Source of the DNA: Panorpa germanica
Taxonomy: Eukaryota > Arthropoda > Insecta > Mecoptera > Panorpidae
Direction: 5' to 3'
Assembly (NCBI GenBank): GCA_963678705.1
Contig: OY783214.1
Location: 10,726,001-10,790,000, forward strand
Length of the DNA stretch: 64,000 nucleotides
In this document: one piece after another, positions 38,444 to 50,024 of the stretch
Layout of the letters: each line of letters opens with the position of its first letter
How positions within the stretch are numbered: the stretch's first letter is position 1
The notes under the pieces: generated by a model
Told to the model about the DNA's origin: nothing
Seen by the model: the letters and a program-made list of their open reading frames with translations, nothing else
Database searches by the model: none
Made by a program: the position numbers and the translations under genes

Positions 38444-41400
38444 TAATTATTTAATAAAGATAACTTTAAGTTAGTTAATTTGGTTAGAAAATTAACATTT
38501 ATTTTATATTTACGGCTATGTATCTATTTATAATTTGAAATTAACTATTGCACGCCCAAAAGCTTGTTCTGCCTATGACGTCAGTCATGGAAAGATTTGA
38601 GTTGAGAACTGATTTTTGATTCTTTATTGAAATATAGATCACTTAATGTATATTGGCGTTTTTATTTTATTAAATAGCCAAAAATTAAAGGTATCTATTA
38701 AAGTTTGAATTTCGTTTTACCACTTAATATTTCTTAAGACAGAACTATTCAGTAGAACATAATAAGTAATCGAGTTTATTAATCATAGTACAACACAAAA
38801 TTTTATAAAAACTTTCTGGGTTGCTACTAGCGCTGTGGCGTTTGATTCTACATCTCTTCTCTTGCTCAAAAGCAAATGGTTGTGGGGTAAAAAAGGAAAT
38901 GACATTTACTAATCAATTAATTTTCATACATTTTTACTTCTTTACTTGTTAACTACGACAATTTACAAGCTATCAACTTATAATATTGAGAAGTGAATAA
39001 AAATAATTTGATAATCAATTTTATCAATATACAATACAGTTTTATATAAATTCAGTAATGGTTCACAAACTAATTTTACCTTATAATAATATTTGGAAAC
39101 CCTTGTGAAAATCTGGTAATTTATGCCAATTAGAAGCACCTGTGTATATCTAACGTTTAAATTTATTGGCGCATTACAATCCAAACAATTCTTCTTAAAA
39201 TTAAAATTAAAATATTCAAATTTAAATTTAAACCAGTATTCAGAAAGTATAAAATAAAATATATTGAATACTTTATGAATAAATTGTAACAGTTACTGTT
39301 GTACTACGCAAACTGTAGTAAACAGGTTTTGCAACTTGAATACGCAACGTCCTTGCAAGGACGACAAACTAAGAAAGGTGTGTATTCAATACTGTTATTA
39401 TGGGTGTTACAATTCATGCAAACATTATATATTAGGCCCTAAATACAACCCTGTGTAAATTTAATTGTAATACAATGAATGCATTCATAAATCTTGAATA
39501 AAGATTTATGAATGAACGTATAAGATAGAGATGTATATTAACGAACACTTATTATAGGCAAAGAAAGAATCTTACATCAGGGTAGTACTTAGACAAAAGT
39601 TATTTTAAATATAATAACACTTAAATAAGAATTGTTGTAATCATGTAATGTAATTAATAGTAATAATTTTAATGGAATAATGTTTTAAACTTATATATGA
39701 CTTAAAATGTAATTTTGTATTTTATTAATAAATGTAATAAAAGTGGATTTTAAATATATTTAACAACAAATGTATATATTACGTAATACACTGGTAATAT
39801 TTCATATAAGCGAAAACTACTTATATTTGATGTATTTTATTGTATATATTTTTACTAAACATTAGGTTTAATTTTTTATCAAAATTTATTATATTTTTAC
39901 ACAATTCTTTTACAATAATTTCACTAAACCCAGTTATGCATATTTCAGATTTATCTAACTTAGAAGACCTACTTGTTCGGTAAAGAATGTTACCTAATAT
40001 ATAATGTTTTGTGACCTTGTTTACGTCTTTATTGAAAAACTATTAAACCTATTTGTTTTAAGCAGTTCGGATATTAAACCGTAAACACATGTAAATTTGT
40101 TTAGCAAAAAAAATAGCTGAGAAAATGCAAAGGAATAAAAATGATAAGTTTTTAAAGTGAAGAAGTGAGAATACTACCTAAATATGAAGTGAAATAAAAT
40201 TAAAATTTGTCAAAATTATAATGCATATTATTCGGTTTCTTTAATTTTTCTTGTTATTTATTTTAACATCAAAGAATAAGTAAGCATAATCTAAAAACTT
40301 TAATACGAGATACATTTCATTTTATAACTTTTTTATATTCATTCCATTGCAATAAGGCATTCATCTGTTACCTGTATAATAATCGAAGATACAATTAACT
40401 GCAGTCTTTAAAATTAAAAATGTTATAATTTGTATAGATATAACGTATATTAGAAATAATGTAATTTATCGTTGATTTATTAAGGACGCAAACCATTTGT
40501 AAATATTGGAAATAAAAGCTTAACTCAAGTTGCATTTTCAGGACAATTTTATTTGTCAATATTAATAAACAAACGAATATCAGACAAGTTCAATTCATGA
40601 CGCATGACGTCAGAGATAAAGGTACAAAACAAGTCCTTGAGTGTGGTGATTATTATTTTGCAACGTCTGTAATGTATAAGTAAGTAATCAAATGTTTTAT
40701 AAACTAAAACAATAAACAACGTATAACTTTCTTACTATAACTACCCTTTTACCAACAATTGTTAGTAAAATGACTAATTAGTATACAAATATTTGTGTTT
40801 AACATTCTTGACAAGAGATGGCACCACCATTTAAGCATACTATTGGCGCTAATATTTAAAAGAAAACCCTTTTCAAATAGGTTAGAACAAGTAAAAACCT
40901 ATTCTTATATAAATCACACGCTACATTGAGTTACAAATACAATTGCGTGTCATATTATCAAAAAGATTTTTATTCTTATAATAATTACTCTCATAATATA
41001 GGGCATTTAATAGAGACATTTAACTTACTAGCAATTATACTACAATTAACTTATATAAAAAGCGGGGTGAAAAGTACCAGTGCCGTACTTGGATGTGGAA
41101 AATGAATCAAAATTATTAAAACTTAGGGCACTTACTTTTAACATATTATACGTCACTTTTAATTAAGTACAACTATAAATTACTATTATTAGATTACCAT
41201 CGTTTTGATTACATCGTAAATTTTTGAGAAATAATTTAATATGGTGCTATTTTTTATTAATAATATTTTGTTTTATTGTTGGTGGTGGTATTAGGAATAT
41301 TTTATTTTATTTACTTTGTCTTTGTTCACCTATCTGACCCTGATGAAACTAAATGATAATTTAGGGATAGTTAACTTTAGGGCTGTCAGAAACGCTTTTA

Positions 41401-41743
41401 TACAAATCATTAATATTTTATTCAAACATATGAATATTACATTAATATTTTATTAGTCCTTACATCGCAGCGTTATTTTAGCTTAGATGCTTCAAAATTG
41501 AATACAACTAATAAAATTATTTATTTACTGGGTGATAGTTTTAATCTATATAAAATGTAATCAATTTCTACATTAAATAAATAAAGATTATCCTGAAAAA
41601 GGTTTAATTAATTAATTAGTAGTGTTAAATATTAGATTCTATTATCTAATATATTTTCGAAACTCATTAATTTTTTAATTTTCCAACAAGATATGGTTTT
41701 CGGTAAAGCGTTTGATGTCTTCATCTTTAATTTACCGCCTCTG
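38444..41743. other. Intergenic spacer, receptor G to H
   Basis: This is the longest spacer between two intact neighbouring genes. It contains a lone U1-like site (TAGTACTTAGAC at about 39585), a B-type fragment near 39960-40110, and U1/U2 of receptor H at 41063-41390. No gene remnant seen. Confidence 0.55.
41063..41390 (+). promoter_or_regulatory. Conserved upstream blocks U1/U2 of receptor H
   Basis: U1: AAGTACCAGTGCCGTACTTG at 41072. U2: CTATCTGACCCTGATG at 41330, then CTTTAGGGCTGTCAG at 41375. One of the clearest pairs. Confidence 0.45.
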
Positions 41744-41800
41744 CTCAGCACTACAAGTGCCTATTTAAGAAACGTCGACGCATGTCTTATAATTAGTTGT
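41744..41800 (+). promoter_or_regulatory. Core promoter of receptor H
   Basis: CTCAGCACTACAAG at 41744, CCTATTTAAGA at 41760, GACGCATG at 41777 and ATTAGTTGT at 41792. Confidence 0.7.
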
Positions 41801-41842
41801 ATTCAAAATTTCAAACGAAAATCTTCAACCAAAGAAACAGTC

Positions 41843-44315
41843 ATGACATTGCTGGACATAAGTTTCGAAGATTCGGTGAAGATACCAACAGTTGCATCGG
41901 CAGCTTTTGGAGTTTTGTTGAAAGATAGAAGAAAGAATATTTCAACTTTAAAGCAGATTTGCTGCCATATTTACAACGTGATATGTTTTCTATCGTTATC
42001 TCTATCAGTTTTTGGCGCAATTGTTTACATGTTTATATTCAGTGTTAATTTCCTATCAGTTACCATCGTACTACCATGCATCTGCTTGTGCATCATCAGC
42101 CTCTGGAAGTTTGGGACAATGGCAGCTAAAGTAGAGAAATCTAAGAAGCTACTCAACCATCTAGAAGATTTATGGCCGACGAAGAATTTGGACAAGGAAA
42201 CCGCAGATATTATTACAACAACAATACTCAGGGGAAAGAAAGCTCAAGTGTTTTTCTCAGTAGCTATGATAGCTCTCGCTGTTGTTTTTGATATATCTTC
42301 ACTACTGCTTCTCATAATTCAGTATATTCAAACAGGCGAAATAATTAAAACTCTTCCTTATTTAATTTACATGCCGTGGGACACCACTGGAACATATTCC
42401 TACCCTTTGGCATATATATATGATGTTCTGTCTTCTTCTTTCGCCTTCGCTGGTCTTCTTGCTTCTGATACATTCTTCATAGCCAGCGCTTTTCATATCT
42501 GTACACAATTTAAATTACTTCATCGAAGAATTTCTAACTTAGTTGGTGATATTCTTCCTCTGGAGATATCGGAGAGTCTCGATATTAACCACAAGTACCA
42601 CCAGGAAATGTACGACGCCCTTATTGAGTGCGTGAAACGTCACTCGGAACTAATCATGTAATTATCTTGTAATTTTCATTTAGTTTCATTTTGGGAAATT
42701 TGATATAGTAATTTAAAATATAGAAATATATCAAATTCCTTAAAATTTGGGAAATATAACAAATTATAGTGTCTTACAAATCTGCATTCATTTTTAGGCT
42801 TTCTCGCACATTGGAAAATATATTTTCTTTGTCAATTTTGTTCAACTTCACAAACAGTTCCATCATCATTTGCTGCGTTGGCTTCAATGCTACAGTAAGT
42901 AGATCTTTATCATTATAAATCTATAAGTTGTTTTAATAATAAAATATAACGTAAAACTATTCGCTAAACATAGTTACGTATTTGTAAGGTTTATTGAAAA
43001 TATAAATTGGGCAATACTTTCACAAGGAGTAACGTAAAATGAAATCGATGTGTTCTTGAATGTAAGGTTTTAACAAAATAAAATTACCAAGTAAATATAT
43101 AATTGCAAGTAAAATTAAATACATGAAACAAAGCGGGGCGAAAAGTCAATTAATTATAACTCATATGTATCATAGTGAAATTATTATCATTTTAGGCGCT
43201 TACTGGAATAGAACTGATGATATTCATAGTGTTTTTGGTGGTGGCCCTTTCCCAAATTGCATTTTTGTGTTGGGCTGGAAATCATATTATGGAAACTGTA
43301 AGTAATAAAAACTAATACATTCCAACTAATAACATACATTTTTTTAAGGTAATATAATGTAAGATATCATAACAAAAATTTAACAGAACACAAACAATTA
43401 CATTTTCTGATGATAATGAAGCTTTTTAAGTAAGATTATACAATATTCCATACGTACAAAATTAATATATCGGTAAACTATTTGTACAACTTAACGATAG
43501 GTAAAACATATTACGTTAATAATATTACTTTTATGCGATACAACTTAGCAATTTTGTAGTTGGAATTTTCTTTTCAGATAAAATTTGCACACAGTATGAC
43601 AATAATTATTATTATTCTAGAGCCAAAGAATTGGAGACGCTGCATATAATTCGGCATGGTATCTGGCCGATAAGAAATTTCGTCAACTCATACACATCAT
43701 CATCATGCGAGCTCAGCGCCCCCAGGTTATTACTGCATATGGATTCTCCGTCGTTTCATTTCAAAGTTTCTCTTCGGTAAATATAGCTAATATTTATTAA
43801 CATAAGAGTTACGTTACGTTACGTTACGTTTTAACATAAACACACACTTTTAAGCGCGATTAAAAAATCTTATAAAATATCGTTCATAAATTATTTGACA
43901 TAAATTTCATGGTTTATTCGTTCCTCTTATCTCGGCTTTTAACACATTGTAGACTCACTTGAAAAAAATATTTATTTTTTTAGTGTTACCCAGGTAGCAA
44001 ATGTACCGCATTTTAACACTTAAATTAGCTTGTGGCGAGCTAGTAAGTGTGACTGCAACACATTTTTCTGCTGGGTATTTCTTTTAATCTTATTTCTATT
44101 TAAGTCGAAATTTGGTTTAGATGTCACTTCACGAAACTTATAATACCATAAGTAATAATTTAAGAAAACCATCTACTCACCGTCTTTACGTATGATGTAA
44201 GTAATTGACGAACAAATTTAATTTTTATTCACTTTAAATATTGTTATTTTTCTAGATCCTGAGTACATCGTATTCATATTTCACGTTGCTGCAAACGTCT
44301 TATCAAAATAATTAG
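41843..44315 (+). CDS. Odorant receptor H (409 aa, 5 exons)
   Basis: Exons 41843-42657, 42798-42894, 43196-43297, 43621-43776 and 44256-44315. The frame is open for 50 codons upstream, but that stretch includes the CTATTTAA promoter. The start is therefore set at MTLLDISFEDSVKIPT, which aligns with I, J and K. LEDLWPTKNL is near residue 110. The loop before TM4 is YLIYMPWDTTGTYSYPL, with Trp in the FDT position as in J and K. HICTQFKLLHRRI follows TM4, and exon 1 ends ECVKRHSELIM. The codon split by intron 1 is ATG. Exon 2 ends ICCVGFNAT (Asn as in I-K, Gln in A-G). Exon 4 reads IGDAAYNSAWYLADKKFRQL; exon 5 is ILSTSYSYFTLLQTSYQNN. First gene of the H-K subgroup. Confidence 0.94.
42961..43110 (+). 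repeat. B-type fragment in intron 2 of receptor H
   Basis: TCGCTAAACATAGTTACGTA, then TTTGTAAGGTTTATTG, matches the B-type 5' end. Shortened. Confidence 0.45.
43809..43830 (+). repeat. (TTACG)n short tandem repeat
   Basis: Four pentamer units in intron 4 of receptor H. Confidence 0.8.
43989..44076 (+). repeat. A-type short inverted-repeat element in intron 4 of receptor H
   Basis: Starts CCCAGGTAGCAAATG and ends ATTTTTCTGCTGGG, a near-perfect terminal inverted repeat. Interior TTAGCTTGTGGCGAGCTAG is related to the other copies in reverse orientation. Confidence 0.65.
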
Positions 44316-44650
44316 AACACTATCAACAAATTAAATTAAAACTTTTAAGTATGAACTATCTGTATACCAATACATGTACCTACACAAAATCACATCATAA
44401 TGTTAATGTCTGTTTTAAACAAATAATACTATTAGATAATTTGCTATAGAAAAGGATGGTAGATGTTGTTAGAGTGAGAAGAAGTTTTGTCAGTGTAGGC
44501 ATAAAGGTTAACTATATTTTTCTTGCAATAACTAATTGTTCAAGTATATGGTTATCGTAGTGCGCTGTGCTTAAACTGGCCAGTATCATCGGCTTGTTTT
44601 CTTTGGAGATGTGTGTGACTGAATTGGTAAGACTATATTTGAACATACAG

Positions 44651-44985
44651 GTCGGTTTCACACCAGACAGACAGTTCAATAAAACACGAACAAAAACTGT
44701 TTTTTCTGACCAATGTTTACACCAAAGAGACAGTGCTTAAATCATATTTGTCTTTTGTTGCTGTTTTAGTAAACAAAACACAGCAGTTTTGTTTTTTGTG
44801 AACATATGCGCTTATCATGTTTGTCATGATGTTTATCATGTTTATAATTTTTATGGGACACACAGAAAAACACTAAAAACAAAACCAGTCTGAGCTGAAC
44901 TGTTTTAAAATAAAAAAAAAAGTTTTTGTTTTGTTTTTTGGCAACAAAACTGTTTTCAAAACTGTCTCTTTGGTGTGAAACCGAC
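44651..44985 (+). mobile_element. MITE-like element with GTCGGTTTCACACCA termini
   Basis: Left end GTCGGTTTCACACCAGACAG and right end CTTTGGTGTGAAACCGAC are inverted copies, with an ACAGTTxxxxxAAACAC-type interior repeated in both halves. Length is 335 nt. The reverse-strand frame inside it is not a gene. Confidence 0.75.
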
Positions 44986-45484
44986 ATTAATAACGTTCAA
45001 AGATTTTGCGACGTAAAAATATGTATAAGTAACACAATTACACTAACAAATGATAACAATCATGAATTCGGCCCTTTTCTGGTTCAGGGGTGAGATAACT
45101 TACAAATTATTAGCGTTTCAAAATAAAAAGAAATTAACTATACTGTGTAAAAATGTTAAATTTGCAAATTAAAACTTGAAATAAGGAAGTACCTAAGGGT
45201 CTACTAATTTATTACGAGTATATAATTATTATTGTTAAACTATATACTGGTAAATGTGTGTTAACCATAAAATATAATGCATTAATTATTTACAAAAGTA
45301 GAGTAGAGATACCAAACTCTTAGTATCAATTAGGCAGGATTAATATTTAAAAAAGTTTATAATTACAATGCATTTGTAAAATATTTACTTACACTTTCTG
45401 GCGTGTTAATGGTAAACTTCATTTAATTATTGTGATGGTTCAAAGTTGGAATAATTACACGCAACTAACTTTCAGCTAAACTGT

Positions 45485-45800
45485 GGGGTTCAAAGTAACA
45501 GTGACGTACTTAGGAGAAACATAGGGCATGAATTTAAAAAAAATTCATAAATAATATCACACATAATTAACAATATTTTAGAATAGAATAATGCAAATAT
45601 TATTATTAAATTACATTTATAACATAATTTGTTATTAATTCAAAACTTTTATTGTAAAAAAAATATTATTGCTGTTAATTTTTATGTAATAAAAGCACAA
45701 GTTAAAAAAATTCAATTTTGTTTTTAAAAGTACTTTGTTCCTATCTGGCTCTGATGAGTTTTCCTGGAATATGAGGATAGTTTTAAGTAGGGATGTTAAC
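45485..45800 (+). promoter_or_regulatory. Conserved upstream blocks U1/U2 of psi-2
   Basis: U1: AACAGTGACGTACTTAGGAG at 45498. U2: CTATCTGGCTCTGATG at 45741. Same order and spacing as receptor H, so the flank was duplicated along with the gene. Confidence 0.4.
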
Positions 45801-46140
45801 AATATATATTTAGTAAGCACGATATATTCAGCTCATAAATTTATAACAAAGGAACTATGTTCAAAAATCGAAATTGACGCATTTCTAAAACAAATTCCTT
45901 ATTCACATTTCATTGTTACGCAATAATTATAATAGCTAGTATATTTTAAGTCGCTATTTCTTAATTTATTCATCATTTGACATATTTAAAATGATGCAAA
46001 ATGTATTTTGTATAAAATATTTATAATTTACGTTACAAAAAAATTGATGTTAATAAAATACTATCAATAATTGTTATATACTTTTATTTATTTTCGATAT
46101 TTTACTTCGATTATTGTTACATTTCACCAGTTGTGATCAA

Positions 46141-46198
46141 TTCCCACCACTAGTTTTTACTATTTAAACGAACACTTTGTCACTTTGGGGCTAGTCCT
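46141..46198 (+). promoter_or_regulatory. Core promoter of psi-2, partly degraded
   Basis: CCACCACTAG at 46145, ACTATTTAAACG at 46159 and CTAGTCCT at 46191. The GCATG element is missing. Confidence 0.5.
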
Positions 46199-46229
46199 AT
46201 TCTAAATTTGAAACAGATACAATAAAATC

Positions 46230-46996
46230 ATGAAAATATTAAATGATTCGTTTTTTAATCAAACTAACTTCATTTCAATAGCTGTTATAGCTATAGTTGT
46301 TTTTTTATCTAATATAAATATTTATTCATCAAATTTTAAATTGTTGTCATACATATTCGACAATTTTCCATCTGTTGGTGCTATTTTAAAAATATGTGCA
46401 TTTATTTGTGTTGATATGTTCGATAAAAGTGCTTATTTCAATAAATTGGTGTCAATATCAAATTATATTAAATACGCTACGAATAATTATAGCTTCACTA
46501 TAAAGCTGAACACATTTGGAAGAAGAACTATTACTTTCTGTCTGGATCAAAACACTTGCGCTACTCTGAACGTGTCTTTAAATATTTCATCTATAAATTG
46601 TGCAAAGAAGAACAGAAATCAACTAATAGTAAATCAAAGGAAATACAGTTATTGTTTCTCGCTTTGCATCTCTGGCACTTTCCATTTGTTTTGCAACATC
46701 ATTTATCAACTGGTGCGTATATCCATACAAGCTACACATCTCAGATTCAGTTTGGTTTACATTATTTCTAAAGATTCATCTAATTGCCACTGAAGTACGT
46801 CTTTTACATAGCAATCAATGTTCTAAGGTAATTATTATTCATTTACATTTATATTTATTTTCTGATTTGATTCACAGACTGGTGCTACTTGAAATTTTTG
46901 TGAAAACTAATTTCAAATATTCTGTTGCAGATTCTTTTTTCAATCACATATTCTTCAAGATCTACACATAACATTTACAATATTAAAAATGAATAA
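46230..46996 (+). pseudogene. psi-2: decayed odorant receptor with deletions and intron 1 lost
   Basis: MKILNDSFFNQTNFISIAVIAI aligns with the N-terminus of receptor J (MKNLKTNFTDTVNIS), and MFDKSAYFNKL aligns with its VDKSKKLLNDL. Much of exon 1 after that is deleted. The exon 1 end is recognisable at 46594-46630 (INCAKKNRNQL against IECVKKHSEL). It runs with no intron into exon 2-like sequence (TTTCTCGCTTTGCATC). A deletion then leads into exon 4-like sequence at about 46703 (TATCAACTGGTGCGTATATC; protein THLRFSLV against TALRFSVV). That frame stops at 46791-46793. A 66-nt terminal exon survives at 46931-46996 after TTGCAG (ILFSITYSS against ILSTSYSYF). The product would lack most membrane segments, so this is almost certainly non-functional as a receptor. 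Confidence 0.75.
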
Positions 46997-49926
46997 AATG
47001 TAAATTTTACATTTTTATATAAAATGCAAATTTTCCATAACATTTCTTTATGTAAAATATATATATAACTCTATGTAGCACAAATGAATTATGTTGCTAT
47101 CACGTTTTACAAATATCATGTGCACATACTTTTTGGTAGTTAAGAACTAAATGTAAACTGTAAATTGATAATTATTCATGTAATTGATAAGAGTCGTATA
47201 ACATGTTGTTATGATATGATCAACAGATTCTATAAGATTAGTATTGTATTGTGTTATTATTATACTATACTATTTTATAAAATGGTTTTAATGGATAATT
47301 AATATCTAAGACTGTATTTCTTTTATTATTTAAGAGCGTACTTTTTTATAATGTTTGTACATTAAAATCTGTAACGAAAGAGTTCCTAGTACATAGTGTT
47401 TCAGAAAAACGATGTTTTCAACGACATCTGTGGTTTCTAAATGCGAATGTAAAACACTGCTATAATAAGAAAATCACTGTTTAGTTATAAGCTTAGTATG
47501 TATCCAACATGTTTTTCTTTATTGTTTTACGGCGATTTCAACTGCTAGGTCGTATTCGGCGAACATTATTCTTTTATAACTAATTAAAATTAAACCCACT
47601 AATTAAAATAAAATCTCATTGAAGAACGCTCGCAGTCTAGACTGGATCATCTTCCATGATATCTTAAAATTGATCTTTAATGTTGTGTTTTTTCCAGATG
47701 GCTTTATATCTAATTTTAAAGTTATAATAATTATTGGATTACTTTATTTATAGATTTAGGTTAAATTAAATTAATTAGTTAACTTGTTTAATATATGAAT
47801 ATTCAATTAGATATTTAAGTTACATTTATTTATAAAATATGTACATAACCGTGGTTTTAAATTTGTAATTTGCTAGTGTTAATGATTTGTCTAAGTGTTG
47901 GGTTTTATAACAATGTAAATAAATAAATTCTTTAAATATTTGTGTCTTAATTCTTTACTTTTCTTGACTATAGACTCGTCTGTCTTCGGATTCGATCACT
48001 AGACCAAAGTTATATTTTCTGTTGTTATTAACTTATATTGATAATGTACAAACATAATTGTACACTTATTAGTCAGTTGTGTAGCCCACATATATGAGAC
48101 CATGACATTACAAATACTGTCAACATAGTCGTCGATGATGACCTTGAAATAAATTAATTAAAAAGAAAATCACAACATGAAATTCGTTTTATATCTTTAA
48201 CATATATTTAGTAGTACTATATTTATGTCAGTAATATGTATTATTAAAATACTACGAGAGTTTTTTGAAGAATGCATAATTTACACTATAAAGTAAAAAA
48301 TTACACAAGTTTTTACTTCAGAAATACTGTGAGCTATTATTACAGTAATTGGCAGGTCTTCACCTTTCCACTCTACTGTAATTTTCTTATATTAAAATCT
48401 TAAATATTAAAAAAGGGATTAGAATATCAGTTTCATATTGCAAGTTAATATACCTTGTTATATAGGCTTTAATAATTCATAGCCAATATTAAAATCAAAT
48501 GTTTATTAGGGCTGTAAAATCCATGCTACAATATGTTATTGTTCATATTTATAGTTAACTTATTTACGAATACCTATCATTTACGATCACCTACTATGTC
48601 TACAATCAACTATATTTAGATTTATAAAAAGTTATGTGTACAAGAATACATCAAAAATTTTCGGCATCTTATTTGGAACACTAAAGTTAGCTTGCTATAT
48701 TTTTTTTGTATTCACGGCCTAATTTCGAACAATTACATCGGACTTTACCTGAATGAAAAATGTAGCAGAGATATACAAACATTACAGAAATAATACGTAA
48801 AATATAGGTTACTTTACGTTAATTTTTATCTGTCTAATATGTATCTATGTAATATTTATGATTTATGCTTAAGAAGTATTCAATTAAGGAATCAATCCTA
48901 AAACTTCAATACATTGTTCATATTTTTATTAAAAAGTACAGCTTTCAATTAATTCAAATTAAATCTAATTTATAGTTATGCTTAGAAATACAGGTATAAT
49001 GAACCCATTGCTAATAATTGCTGTGCATTTAGAACAAAAATAAACATCGCGTGTGTCATATACATAAGACTTTCGATAATTCTGCTTCTTAATACACAAA
49101 TTGATAACTTACTTCAAATAATTATATGACAAATAACTTTCATTCAATAAAACGCAGGGTAAAAAATACCAGTAGCGTATTTAGGGGTGAAATAAATAAC
49201 AAAAATATTAACTTTCTTAGGGCGTCATTTATTGACTTTTTCATACGCGTATATAATAACGAATAACTGGTAAAAGTGAAGTAATTAACTAGTTGATAAA
49301 TTTATACTAAAATAAGAAACAAAATGTAATTGTATTTAATGCTAATTATCCATTTTACTGTTTTATAATTGATGTTAAAGTAATCTATTTTCAGTTCGTG
49401 TTACATATTTTTGTCTCTCATCTGACCCTGACAGAAACTTCAACGGTTTAGAAAAACTTCACTTTAGGGTTGTCATTTCGATTTTATATCTTCGAAAATA
49501 TATAGTGAAATATTATTTCTAATGTTTAACGTTGTGAAGCGTCTCTATCTTCCTTACTGAGTAAAAACTTTTTGTTAATTATTTTTTTCACTTTCAATTG
49601 TAATCAATAAAATTTTCGATGTTTTACTTTACATGTTTAAGAATATAATTCACTATTTAATCTTGAAGAGTTAAATTCTTTTTAGTTTATGTAAGATGCT
49701 GTTTTCATCCAAATATTCTACGCAAATTTCCTAAAATTGGATACCTCTTTTTGCAAATTCTTTTCAGATGGCATAGCACTATTATTGAAATAGTTCAAAT
49801 TATATACAGGTCAAAGACTCAAAAAAACCTACTTCCACAACAACGTTTTATGTTTTCTCGTTGTGCCGAACTTTTTCTTCGTCGACATCGACACTTCTTC
49901 GACGATCAAACATTTTTCCAATGTTT
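46997..49926. other. Intergenic spacer, psi-2 to receptor I
   Basis: No gene seen. U1/U2 blocks of receptor I lie at 49153-49478. The rest is AT-rich with no repeat I could delimit. Confidence 0.55.
49153..49478 (+). promoter_or_regulatory. Conserved upstream blocks U1/U2 of receptor I
   Basis: U1: TACCAGTAGCGTATTTAGGG at 49167. U2: CATCTGACCCTGACAG at 49419, then CACTTTAGGGTTGTCATT at 49460. Confidence 0.45.
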
Positions 49927-49983
49927 GACAACACTATGAAAAGCTATTTAAGCGATGTTGAGACCTGGTTGAAGTTTAGTTGC
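49927..49983 (+). promoter_or_regulatory. Core promoter of receptor I
   Basis: GACAACACTATG at 49927, GCTATTTAAGCG at 49943 and GTTTAGTTGCG at 49974. Confidence 0.65.
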
Positions 49984-50024
49984 GATAGAAATTTCAAGCA
50001 AATACTTTAAATCCCATACCTAGT

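Larger units (their letters stand above)
44316..46140. other. Intergenic spacer, receptor H to psi-2
   Basis: Holds the inverted-repeat element at 44651-44985 and the U1/U2 blocks of psi-2 at 45485-45800. No other gene seen. Confidence 0.6.

Noticed and set aside
41693..41842. 50-codon upstream extension of receptor H
   Set aside because: It runs through the CACTAC/CTATTTAA/initiator promoter, and the paralogues start at the position of 41843.
43809..43830. Tandem TTACG units as a possible telomeric-type repeat
   Set aside because: Only four units inside an intron, and not the insect TTAGG telomere motif.
44766..44987. Reverse-strand 73-codon frame
   Set aside because: Lies within the inverted-repeat element at 44651-44985; low-complexity K/H-rich product.
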